This document shows, piece after piece, positions 11,816-23,100 of a stretch of DNA of 64,000 bases. How positions within the stretch are numbered: position 1 is the first letter of the stretch; each line of letters starts with the position of its first letter. Under the pieces are notes generated by a model. The model did not search any database and was not told where the DNA came from. It worked only from the letters and a program-made list of their open reading frames with translations. A program made the position numbers and the translations under genes. The stretch comes from Zelopaecilomyces penicillatus (Eukaryota; Ascomycota; Sordariomycetes; Hypocreales; Pseudodiploosporaceae), in contig VCCP01000003.1 in the NCBI GenBank assembly GCA_005765155.1, positions 3,596,001 through 3,660,000 on the forward strand, given 5' to 3'.

Positions 11816-14302
11816 ATGGAAGATAATGAGCTAATGCGAATATGTTCAGTTGGCGGTAATCCCGTCTCTGCCTTCTTATCATGGCGGCTTCAGGCCACCA
11901 ACGCCTGCGATGTCACATTGGTATGGAAATCCGGATATGAGCATGTTGCTCAGTATGGCATCTCTTTTAAGTATGTTGGATCGGCGGCCCTGTCTTTTGT
12001 TTTCTCACACAGATATTGATCAATTCCTCGTCTCTAGGTCTTCCACATACGGAAACGAGCGGTTTAAGCCTCGGCATGGTATGTTTTGGTAGTTTGCGAA
12101 GCTCCCCAGAAGGTGAAGTCAGCTAATAGTTTGAATTGCAACAGTGGTTCGCAACCCCGAAGATGCCGCAGGGTCGCGGGACGGCGCATTCGACTACGTC
12201 ATCCTCTGTGTAAAGGCGTTACCAGACGTTTATGATCTTGCCGCAGTCATCGATTCCGTTGTCACCCCGCAGCACACCTGCATTCTCATCAACACTACAC
12301 ATACGCTGGGAGTGGAGGCCGCCATTGAGGAGAGGTTTCCGACCAATGTGGTGCTTTCTCTAGTCTCAGGGGCCGAATTGGCACAGCTTGGGCAGAGCGA
12401 GTTTGAACACAAAGGCTCAACAGACGTCTGGGTTGGCCCTGCCAACAGGAATAGCAATATTCCACAAGCGATCCAAGAGGACATGGCCCAAGCCCTAGCT
12501 ATGACTTTAAGTACTGGGCAAGTAAATTGCAAGGTGTCGCACAATATTCGCCAACAGCAATATGAAAGGGTTATTGGGTAAGTTTAGGTCCCCTCGTTGG
12601 AAAACTTGTTGCATTGCACAAACATCTGACATATTGCAGCCCGATCGCCTTTCATCCTATCAGCATTCTGTTTGAAACCCCGAATCATGCTGCGCTCTTT
12701 GAGAAAGTGGGAGTCAAAGACATGGTTTCGGAAGTGCTTGACGAGCTGTTGCACCTGGCGGAAGCCAATGATTGCAAACTTGCATTCGATTTCAAGCAGC
12801 GCACTATGGATGATATGACCAAGCCTAACCAGCCAGAGAGCATTATGTGGCAGGATTATGTTGCCAGGCGGCCAATGGAAATTGAAACCTACCTCGGCTC
12901 TCCAATCAAACTAGCAAAAGATTCTGGTGTTCCTGTACCTCGAATCGAGACTCTCTATGCAATCCTCCACCATCTCAATATCATGAATCGAAATAGGCCC
13001 AAACCGGGTGACGCGCCACCCATCAATCACATGCCGCCAGGCTCGCCTAATGGTTCATCGCCGCATCCGCGCGGGCCATCTCAGAACGGCCACCGTCCAA
13101 TGATGAGTGGCATGCCCAACGGCAATGGTATGCCACCGCGAGGGCCCCGCCCTAGAAATTCATCCAACTTTAGTCAGGGAGGAGGACCAATGCGACGACC
13201 ACCCATGAATGGGGGGCCTCCCAATGGCTATGGCCGACCTCCAAATGCAAACGGCGGGTCAAGGGCGCCATCGAGACGTGGTTCTATGGATGGAAACGAT
13301 TTGGAAGAATTCTCGCACTTGGTTCTATATGACGACATTCCGGAGGGTCAGGAGCCTGTTCATGTGGCGGGAGACGGCTCAGATATTGCCATTCGAGAAC
13401 GGGAGCTTCAACTTCGACAGAGGGAGCTCGCTTTGCGAGAGCAGGAGATGCGTATGAGGCGAGGACCACCACCCGGCCAGCAACGTCGTGGCCCGCCTCC
13501 TGCGAGGAGTAATGCCCAGGTGTTCGATGACGACGACGATGACGATGACTTTTTCGATCCCATGGTTGGCACGGGGGCACCAATGATTGACCCGGATAAT
13601 TTTGATATGATGAGCGTTACTTCGAGGAAAAACCGTAAAGCATCCGGGCCACCTCCTTCACAATTTCGTCGAAATCCAGAACAAGATGGGCCACCTCCAT
13701 CACGTGGAAGCAGATTCAGGCCTAGCTTCGGAAGAAATCGTTCCAGCCAAGTCAATCATGCTTCGAACATGACTGACAATATCCTTGACGACCCCATGAT
13801 GAATTTTACCTCGAATCGCTATGGCGCTGTTGATAGAGGGGCTATGAATGCAGGTTCTCGAGCCAATTCGCTGACAGCATCAAGACTGGACGACCTTCAG
13901 TACGGGCCAGGTCCAGGCGTTCCCTCTGGCATGAATGGTGCTTATCCCCGGCGGACAAGTCAGTCTCCGGGGAACCCATACAGCCCATCGATGCGCGGAG
14001 GAAGCGGCAGGCCCTCTCCTCCTAACGGATATGCACCCAGCATGAACGGACGTCCGTCGCCACCAGATGGCATGCGCCAACCGGTTCCACGATATCCACC
14101 CGGACAGGGCAACGCTGTTGCACCACAGCAAGTTGAGCAGCAAATTGGGGTGAGCGCCCTTAATGTACCCAAGCTTAGAAGTGTTCGTAGTCTGACGGGC
14201 AGTGCGAGTGCTAGCGCGGGCAGTGGTGAATTTGATCTGGGACCATCAACACACAGTAGCCAAAGCAGCTTTCAACCGGGACCATCTATCGGAGTGCGTT
14301 AA
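11816..14302 (+). CDS. Ketopantoate-reductase-like (ApbA/PanE fold) protein with long disordered tail
   Basis: Model: exons 11816-11970, 12038-12078, 12145-12577 and 12640-14302, giving 763 aa. All introns are short with GTATGT or GTAAGT donors and the frames join cleanly. Residues 1 to about 330 resemble the ApbA/PanE family: an N-terminal Rossmann-like segment, the YVILCVKA strand typical of the family, and an all-alpha C-terminal domain (IAFHPISILFE onward). From about 330 the protein is rich in Pro, Gly, Asn and Arg, with a charged coiled-coil-like stretch at about 460-483 and a run of eight Asp near 507. The nucleotide-binding loop reads VGGNPVS rather than GxGxxG, so catalysis is doubtful. 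S. pombe Mug72 is a related family member. A role in the cytosol or as a scaffold is inference. Confidence 0.8.
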
Positions 14303-16057
14303 CAGTCGGGCCTGACGCTGCCGAATCGACGCCTCGAGCTCACACAGCAATTTCTACGATTCAAAAGGGGAGAGCACTAGTGTTAGGTCTGGTAGAGCTG
14401 TTGGAAACGGCACAACATCATATAATTGCCAATCTCAGTCGACCTCCAACTTTCTGACGCTGTAGCTCGCACTCAACTTCGATCTGCCGTTTCTCACAGT
14501 CCACTCCCTGCCCAGGACTACGGAGCAAATCTGGCCACTCCCTGCCACATCCGAACATGGGCATTCTAGCAGACACAACTGCTGATCAGAAACTTAATCA
14601 ATGGCATTAACATTTCAAGTCATGCGATGCATGGTGAAAATCGCTCTTTGGGCTGGTTATTAAAACATGGCGTCTTCTCATTTCTCGTGGACTTGGCTAA
14701 GTCCTGTACATAAGCATAGAAGGCGAGACAGACACAGACACGCGCTCTATATCTGGCATTTTTGCCACAGCATTGGGAGAGCGAGTTTCTTTTATCTCTA
14801 TTCATTCAGCATATAATCAAATCTTCTATACTTTAAACAAATTGGGGACGGTTGCCACAACACTCTTTTTGGCATGACGACAACCTTTTTGACTGGATGT
14901 GTCGATAAGCATGCCTCCCTCTTTCATTCAGGCATTTTCGACAGGAACATCTCACGATCTACCGACTCATCCCCTCTTCCGGTGCGAATGGTAATGATTG
15001 CAGTAATGTCTGTCATAACTCTCCTCGCCACCTCATCTCAAGAGTGTACGAGTTTCTTCACCCAGTCAACTTCTTTACTTTACTGGAGGCTCGCACATGT
15101 GTGGAACAAGCTAGCCGCCGGTTCTGGCGTTATTTCTATGGATGGCACACAACATTTAGATATGCCCGATGGTTCTCCTTGTGTTTATAATTTTATTTTA
15201 TTTTCTGGTTGATGGGTACTGTTTCCCTGCCACCCCCTAGTGGGGGTTGCGTTGGGTCATGTGGCAGAGTAACATGAATTTGTCTTGAGTAACGCAACTC
15301 TGGTGGAGACAACGGCAGTGACGTGGGTGTACGCAGAATCAGATGGAGTTTAGGGTTTCATGTTTGTGCGGACCAAGAAGACGGGCCAGCTACAGGGTGC
15401 TCAAAATGCTTGAATAATTTGTAGGTGAACACAGCAAGGCATAGAAGGAAAGGCAACAGCGTTTATGAAGGAAACTTGAAGAAAAAAAAAAGGAATCAAA
15501 GGCAGGGTGAGGCAATGATGCTCTTGTCCTCATGGTAGTCTAGTGTAATGAGGTCTATTAAACTATGGGAGCGGTTGTTGATGCGAAATGGAATAAAGTC
15601 AGTCCCGACGTGGTTTTGCTGGCCCTTGGCCTGTGAGTGATGAGCTTCGCCGAATCAAGGAAGACACTCAGTTTTGAAAAGCTCCAAACAATTGCACATA
15701 AATGTTAGATCATCGACAACAGGTACGAGTTCGTGCAGACACCCGTAGGTTGTTATCACGTGAGAAATACACAGTGGTGGGAGATTTACTAAACACGACA
15801 TAATCCCCACCGCTGTGACATGTCTCTAGATCAACTTGGTAATACTCGTTGGATGGTCTAAATTGCCCATCCAATAATTCATGTACCACCGGGATCTATA
15901 ATTCTAGGCTCTGGTTTCGTTCCCCGGCCTCAGCTACCGATTACGAAGCGTAATCAAAATCAACCCCCGATCCAACCAAGGACACCAAAGAAACAACGAA
16001 TCTTGGACATCATTGACTTTCTATTACTCCTACTCTAACCAAGACGCTTTACCTACC
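14303..16057. other. Intergenic region
   Basis: 3' untranslated region of the preceding gene and promoter of Hsk3. No supported gene. It holds a short A-run near 15481-15490 and no notable repeat. Confidence 0.5.
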
Positions 16058-16573
16058 ATGTCTACACGGAATACCGGTGTTGGTGCCCAAGGGCTGAATA
16101 GGCAGAGCATGGCTTCGAGCACAAACGTTATGAAGGCGCGCCAACTGGTGAGAAGCGACATTCCCCACCCCTCCTGCCTCTACATTCATCCCTATCATGA
16201 TGGGAGTAGATTTCTTTTTATTTTTTTATTTTTTTTTGTTAGAGCATTCTGTTTGCTAACGAGATTGCGCTGCCGTTGTGGCACATCTCGATTACGGCAA
16301 ATATAGACACATCTACATTCGCAACTGGCTCAGCTGTCTGCGAATCTGTCTGACACGGAGAATTTGCTGCGGATGACGAGTGTGCAGGCTGAAGCAATGA
16401 GGGGGTTAGGAAGTTGGCATGGAGGGCTGTAAGTGGTGTTTTTTTGTTGTTGTTTTTATCTGCATGAAACCTGTGAATGTGCTTGTGCTCACAATTTGCT
16501 GATATGGTCTCATAGTTTCATGGCGGCTAGCAAGGTTCTTGGCGAAGAGAGTATCAAGGAAGCAGGCAGCTGA
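16058..16573 (+). CDS. HSK3: DASH complex subunit Hsk3
   Basis: Model: exons 16058-16147, 16307-16428 and 16516-16573, giving 89 aa. The frames join exactly at ARQL|THLHSQLAQL and GGL|FMAASKVLG. The middle is a single heptad-like helix (LHSQLAQLSANLSDTENL), followed by the segment MRGLGSWHGGLFMAASKVLG that I recognise from the Hsk3 family. Hsk3 is a very small subunit of the ten-protein DASH/Dam1 ring, which couples kinetochores to microtubule plus ends in the nucleus. An in-frame upstream ATG at 16013 would add 15 residues; the 16058 ATG has the better context and fits the family's short N terminus. Small three-exon genes like this are easily missed by automatic prediction. Confidence 0.85.
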
Positions 16574-17100
16574 TAATATTCGAAGATATTGGCTCTTTCT
16601 TTAGTTACGGTGTTGTAAGACAAGGTAGATGAGATAATGATGGTTTTGTTATCCATTAGTACTTGATACATGGAGTTTCTACTTTATACTATACAAGGGC
16701 CAGTGTAAGCCTTCAATATAATTCAGAACAGCCGATTGATGTCACGGCTCGATTTTGATTACTCGATATTGCTCCCTTCTACCGTCATCTCAACCACAAG
16801 GATATTAGTGAGTCAGATCTCCGTGGTCTTATATGTCCATCTGGACTGCATTGTTGTTCTGTGGCAAGCCTCGGAACCAAGTTGATTTGCTATCAGTGTG
16901 TCTCAGTAAGTGATGGAGATCTGACTGCTGGTTGCTGGTGCTTGCACCGGTCTACTGGTCAAGTATCAACTCAGTTTGAAGCTGGTGGCGCAGTGTTTAG
17001 CTGGCATCTGCTGTGCATACCACAGCGGCTTGGAGCCTTAGGTTAGATAGTGTGGTGATTTTTTGTTTCTTTGTTGCTCTGTTGCTTTCTATTCATCTTT
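16574..17100. other. Intergenic region between convergent genes
   Basis: Hsk3 (plus) and Rpr2 (minus) converge here. The stretch should contain both 3' ends. A short open frame at 16861-17046 has no recognisable feature. Confidence 0.5.
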
Positions 17101-17637
17101 TCAAGTTGTGGTTGTAACTGTAATGTCCATGGCATCTCCGTCTGTAGACGATTGCACGATTGAAGCTGTAGGATCGCGAAGTGACGCCCTCTTCTGCCTC
17201 GGGGCGTTGATGGGGTATCTTTTTGAATTGCCGCAGGTCTTGCACCGAATCACGAGGATGTCTGCCCATGGCTTCCTGCCGCCCTTGCTCTGGTTTTCTA
17301 CTATCGACTCGCATGTCTGGCCCTCAACCTGGAGAGTGTCACAGAACTTGCAAATTGTTCTTTTCAATGCCGGGCTCTGCCGGATCTGTGCTTTCAATGA
17401 CACCGATCTCATGTCAGCCACAGTTTGGCGCGACATATTCAGCATCGCCTTGCGCTGCTGGTTGGTGTTGGTTGTGCCACTGTGTGTCTCGCCGGAGGAT
17501 TTTGTTTCCTTCTTCTGAACATCATGGCTGTTCTCCGGCACACACTTTGCCAAATAGTTTGCAGCCTGGTAAAGATAGGAGGCTCTGGTATAAATGTGCC
17601 TGTTTTGAATCCCTGGCGGCCCCTTTTGTTTCGCCAT
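17101..17637 (-). CDS. RPR2: Ribonuclease P subunit Rpr2/Rpp21 (zinc-ribbon protein)
   Basis: Single-exon frame of 178 aa. The N-terminal half has the helical region (RASYLYQAANYLA) of the Rpr2/Rpp21/Snm1 family. Two CxxC pairs, Cys96/Cys99 (CKFC) and Cys132/Cys135 (CKTC), form the zinc ribbon, followed by the basic GNSKRYP signature. Rpr2 is a protein cofactor of nuclear RNase P, which cuts 5' leaders from pre-tRNA. The tail is Ser/Thr-rich and ends in a run of Thr. The gene is transcribed away from SUB2 with 491 bp between start codons, so a shared promoter region is likely. The paralogue Snm1 of RNase MRP is the main alternative; the tight CxxC spacing fits Rpr2 better. Confidence 0.85.
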   Translation of the reverse strand: MAKQKGPPGIQNRHIYTRASYLYQAANYLAKCVPENSHDVQKKETKSSGETHSGTTNTNQQRKAMLNMSRQTVADMRSVSLKAQIRQSPALKRTICKFCDTLQVEGQTCESIVENQSKGGRKPWADILVIRCKTCGNSKRYPINAPRQKRASLRDPTASIVQSSTDGDAMDITVTTTT

Positions 17638-18128
17638 TTCAGACCCTGCTGTATTTTCTCCAAATGCCAGGAACAGGCAGAAAGGATATCTCGTTAAGCT
17701 GTCCTATCTGTAGATTTCATCCATACAAGATCCTCCCTGTGTGAATGCTTGAAAGACTTTATATTGACACTGTATGCCACTCTCTATCTCACGTGACTCT
17801 CATCCTGCACGGACCATGCTTACACAGAGGCGGGCTGTTCCTCTCCTCTTCCGCCTCCCTCGCAGGCAGCTTTGCGTCCCTCTTTCGCCTTTGCTGAAGC
17901 TGTTTCCACACCAGCACTGTAGACCACCACAGACATCGTCTTGATCTCTGTGCCAAACCTCCTTTTCTTCCACTGCCTCGCATTGCTGTTGCCTGGAATC
18001 TTTCTTCACCCCATTTACAACCACACCCGCGACGCGCCTCGGCAGTAACGCGGATCTCGACGTCGCCACTGTCATCGACTTCATATCTTCTTTCTCACTT
18101 CTAGCAAACCATACATAGGTTGCCCAGA
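17638..18128. promoter_or_regulatory. Bidirectional promoter region between RPR2 and SUB2
   Basis: 491 bp lie between the two divergent start codons. The SUB2-proximal half is strongly pyrimidine-rich on the plus strand, as in many fungal housekeeping promoters. A bcgtg-type word (ctcacgtga) is present at about 17790. No clear TATA box is seen. Confidence 0.45.
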
Positions 18129-20182
18129 ATGTCTCACGAAGAGGATCTCATTGATTACTCCGACGAGGAGATCGGCGCCAACGAGACCGCCGCCGCTGCC
18201 TCCAATGGAAAGAAAGGCGAGCTCGCTGCCGGCAGCACCGTCGACAAGAAGGGCAGCTACGTCGGCATCCACTCCACTGGTTTCCGCGACTTCCTTTTGA
18301 AACCCGAACTTCTTCGCGCTATCGGCGACTGTGGTTTCGAGCATCCTTCGGAGGGTCAGTCATGAATTCTAATACCCTAAGTCATCAAATCCCTTCCCTT
18401 CAAGCGTCGTCCGTCCATCTCGCAAGCAAAAGAAGACAAGCATGGCCGATTGTGTTCACGGGTCGCCTTTGATCGATCAAAGGCAATATGGCGCGGGTCC
18501 GCAGATGATCCTACCACGCTTTACGCGCGGGGTAGTTTTTTTTCGTTTGTGTTCAGGCCACCACAAAGAAATTCGCAACTGGAATTATCCTCCACGAGTT
18601 TGCGCGTGCGAGGCAACAGAACTGGTTGCAAATTTGCCTCAACTATTTAAGGAAGTCGAGTGTTGAATAGGGCTCCTGAGGATCATTCTCGCGGAGATTT
18701 GACGCCTGCCTGCGATCTGCATAAGTCGGTGAAGCCTGCCCAGGCTCAGCGGCAGGGATGTTTCGGCGCCGCCCCAACTATTGATGTCAGCCAATAAGGC
18801 TGGTTATGGCACTTTTGACTTTTGTATTACGATCATGCTGCGACGATGGACGGACTCCTGACGCATCATACCCATCGTTCGTTGCTACTTGGAAATGCTT
18901 TTATCTAACATCCACTCGATCGACAGTCCAGCAAACATGTATTCCTCAAGCCCTCCTGGGTGGAGATATTATCTGCCAGGCCAAGTCGGGTCTGGGAAAG
19001 ACTGCAGTCTTTGTCTTAGCTACGCTCCAGCAAGTTGAGCCAGTCAATGGCGAAGTCTCCGTTGTTGTCATGTGTCATACTCGTGAACTGGCCTACCAGA
19101 TCCGTGATGAGTACAACCGATTTAGCAAGTATATGCCCGACATCAAGACTGGCGTTTTCTACGGCGGCACTCCCATCAAGACCGACATGGAGACTTTGAA
19201 GAACAAGGACACTTGCCCTCACATCATTGTTGGTACACCAGGTCGTCTCAAGGCTCTTGTCCGTGACAAGGCGCTCCGACTTGGAAGCGTCCGCATCTTC
19301 GTTCTCGATGAGTGCGACAAGATGCTGGACCAACCCGGTAAGTTTTTCCCCACGTGTTCTGCATATCTTTTCGGTGAATCAATGCTAACTAGAATGTAGA
19401 TATGCGCACCGATGTTCAGGATGTTTTCCGTGCCACTCCCCCGCAGAAGCAAGTAATGATGTTCTCGGCCACGCTCGCAGATGCAATTAAGCCTATCTGC
19501 CGAAAGTTTATGCAGAATCCCACTGAGCATTACGTTGATGAAGATACCAAACTTACCCTCCATGGCCTACAGCAGTATTATATCAAGCTGGAAGAGAAGG
19601 AGAAGAACAGGAAACTGAACGAGCTTCTGGATGAGCTTCAGTTCAACCAGGTCATTATCTTCGTCAAGAGCACCATTCGTGCTACGGAGCTGGACAAGCT
19701 GCTCCGAGAGTGCAATTTCCCCTCGATTGCAGTCCATTCTGGTGTTAGCCAGGATGAACGGTAAGCTTCTAGGCCATATCTATCTTGTGAGCTCATCAGA
19801 TTACTAACTATGTTGTCAGAATTCGTCGCTACAAGGAGTTCAAGGAGTTCAAGAAGAGAATCTGCGTTGCCACTGACGTCTTCGGTCGTGGTATTGATAT
19901 TGAGCGAATCAACTTGGCTATCAATTATGATCTGCCCGGCGATGCCAGCTCCTACCTTCACCGAGTCGGTCGTGCCGGCCGTTTCGGTACCAAGGGTCTT
20001 GCCGTCTCGTTCGTGAGCAATGACCAGGACCAAGAGGTTCTGAAAGAGATTGAGAAGCGCTTCGAAGTTGCCCTTCCGTAAGTAAATCAAATGCTTTAGC
20101 GGCGACAACGTATGACTAACATGTGAATCATAGTGAGTTCCCCAAGGACGGTGTTGATGCCAGCACCTATATGGCTTCTTAG
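18129..20182 (+). CDS. SUB2: ATP-dependent RNA helicase Sub2 (UAP56/DDX39B)
   Basis: Model: exons 18129-18354, 18927-19337, 19400-19760, 19820-20077 and 20134-20182, giving 434 aa, the normal length for Sub2. Motifs in order: Q-motif region (FEHPSE|VQQTCIPQA) across intron 1, Walker A SGLGKT (residues 96-101), PGR, the diagnostic DECD box (203-206), SAT, and motif VI HRVGRAGRFG. DECD rather than DEAD sets it apart from eIF4A. Sub2 acts in the nucleus in spliceosome assembly and in the TREX complex for mRNA export. Intron 1 is 572 nt, about ten times longer than the other three (62, 59 and 56 nt), and interrupts the codon before VQQ. Confidence 0.95.
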
Positions 20183-23100
20183 GCTGTTCCTAGATGCGCC
20201 AGTATGTTGGTCCCTTCTGTCGGTATATCTCGTTCGGAAATACAACAGGGTCAAATGGGTCAGGACTAGTTTTCGCGCCAAGGACAAATGAAAATATCTG
20301 AAGCTATGAATGAATTAACCGAAAATGAAAATTGCTTGTTTTGATAAGCTCGTTGCTATATGTAAAGGTACCTCACAGATGTGTCCATGTTTGTAGTGAT
20401 GACTGTACATGCCCGCTCTTCGCTGTCTACTCACATTGGCCATGAGCTTTCCACCTGTGGCTGCACTATGGCGATGCTGCTAAGGAAGTCTTGTATGTTG
20501 AAGTTGAAGACGCATGGCTGGACTTCAGTCTCTGTTTGGTGAATGCACTGCGTGCTCTCCATGTTGCTCAACTCTACGTTATCATGTCATTTTTCACACC
20601 AGGGGCGCTCTCCTTCAATCGGCAATGGACGGTCTACGTGGCAAGCTGTCAAATTTTCATGACCGGATGACTGGAATGGCTGGGATGACTCTTTGCTGAG
20701 TTCAACAGTGACTACACGTATACTATAATCAGGATGTATCAAAAACATAAAACCGCGGAATCATATATGATGGGAGAAAGCCAGCCGACATCGGGATGCG
20801 AAAGTTAGTTGGCGCAAACGATGCAATAAGCAGCGGAAGTGGGGTGATGTTTCTGTGAGTGCGAACTCGGGAGAAAGTGGAGCAATTGGCGGGTTACGAA
20901 GGCAAGGGGTTTGACTGTTGCTCATTCTAGTATTGGCGCATTCCTGTGGAGGCAATATGATGCCTAATAATGTAGATGTTGCCACTTTGTTATTGAACAC
21001 TTTGTTGGTAATTTTATCAGCTGGGTCTGGAGGCCCCTACGGAGTGAGAGTGAGTAACTGAGTGAGTCAGCAGACTCCCCGAGTTGGCGAATGACGAGGC
21101 GAGTCATGATGCTTGGGTGGAAACTCTTGGTAGAGGGGGACATTCATTCGTTTTTTCTGATAACGGACGATGATGGTGATATGATGGCTTTGTTGCCTTG
21201 GCCAAAGTATTCGTCGATACCTATGTTATGATTGTTATGTAGACTTCCCTGGTGTTACTCCGTGTCTTTTACGGGCGTTCCCCCCACGCGTTAGGCAGCG
21301 GGGGTGGTCCAGGCCGGATTCAATCATGCTCGCAGGCCGTGTTTGCACACCGCACAAGGTGAATGTGCCGTTGCTGCCACATGTACGAAGGAAGTAGGTA
21401 GACCACCTACGGAGGGAGGGGTGAGGTTGGTAGGCCCTGGTATGGGTACCTAAGGCGGTATGTATCTATCATCACTGATATCATGTGGTTGATGAGACTG
21501 GAGGACAAACACTCACAACGCTCCGTGTTCTCCATGTTCTCCTATGGGCCAGTTTTTTTTTAGTTATTGTATATAAACTGCTAATTACCTATACATACAT
21601 ATAGTAGATAGTAAACTGCAGGCTAGGAGTGGCACTCCGTAGCGGCGGCAATAGTTTTTGGAGCCATTGTCGCCCAATATGTTCGCTGGTTTGGCATTGG
21701 GCTGGTTGGTTGGCTGGTTTGTTCCGAATGTTGGATTTTTTCAGCGGCGGGCTGCTAGAGGAAGGGGGGAGGGGGGCTGACCGACGAGAGAGGAAAGGGC
21801 ATCACCGCCTAACGCAGAGGTGGTACGGAGAATATCTTGAAGGTACTACTAATGGAACATCAGGTAAGTAATAGGTGTAAGTTACCTTTATTCATGTATT
21901 GTAACTGTATTAATGCAGTGCACAGTGAGACCTGCGATATGTTTGGCCATCCCGAAAAAGATGCGAAGCACGGAAATATTACGGTGTGCAATGAGTTCTG
22001 TCTGGGTTATTCTCGTCGACTCCAAATGCGGCACAGGCATCGAACGGCAAGGTATTTTGTCAGACCTTTAACCCTTTAATCCCAAGCATGGCTTTTGCCG
22101 CTCATCAATACTTTTGGCAGTGCCCCAAAAACCTGCACAACTCTATTTGGGCCATGACCCTTCTTCTTACTCGTGCAGTATTACTCCGTATCTACTACAA
22201 TTGACGTTGTGTTATGGACGATACAGCCGTAAGCTTTTCCCACCCGGCGGATTTGTGGGGGAAATCACCTGCCCACCTGACCTAGACTGCAAGGGTTATC
22301 ACACCGCGTAAACATATTCGGAAGGGAAGCCATGCATGAACCACCACGTATTCAATGATATGTAGGCTGTAGGCTGTAGGCTGATGGGATAGGTTAGCAA
22401 ATTTAGCTAGGTTTGGCGTGACGATGTGGCACTTCGTCCAATCCAGAGTCCCTCCACATTTGACAGCTCACCGTGGAGATGGAATATACGACGCTTATTC
22501 CTGCACGATGAGGAGGGGGGCTAAGTTTGCTGGTGGAGCTTATGCAGTTTTGTAAACCCCCCAGTAAACCTGCAGAGTTCAAGGGACCAGTATCCATAGT
22601 ATGGAGGAGTCCTTTTACTTTTGCTTTGTATGGAAAAGTTGGGAGGACAGCGGAGCGGAGGAGGGGCGTTTTCGGCGGGCGAGGCTTGGGAGGACGGTAT
22701 TTCGAGAAGCAACCAAGTTGCGTACATACCTTACCCTGTAGACTGCAACTGAACAGCTGATGTGAATTGTAATTTCAGGGTTGATTAATTATCAGGTACT
22801 TGCAGTCCGTTGCATGGATGTGCAATGATAACAATGGTATGCATAATAGAGGCCATGTATGAGGCAGATGACAGGATATGGGCGATGCCTACAACATACC
22901 TGAATATTCCATTTACTTTTTACATTTCTGATCTGTTGAAGTTGTAGTTGTAGGCGCACAGCCAACAACGAGGCGAGCTAAATTAAACACCACCAACAAC
23001 GTGTTAGTTGGCCCAGTGGAATCCCAGAACGCTAGAAGGCTTCTTTTCTACAGCCGTCAAGGTCTGCCGAAGGGGTGTGTTCGTTGTATATTTGGGGCCC

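Noticed and set aside
18442..18666. Open frame of 74 codons within SUB2 intron 1
   Set aside because: It does not join the flanking exons in frame and would disrupt the conserved Q-motif region.
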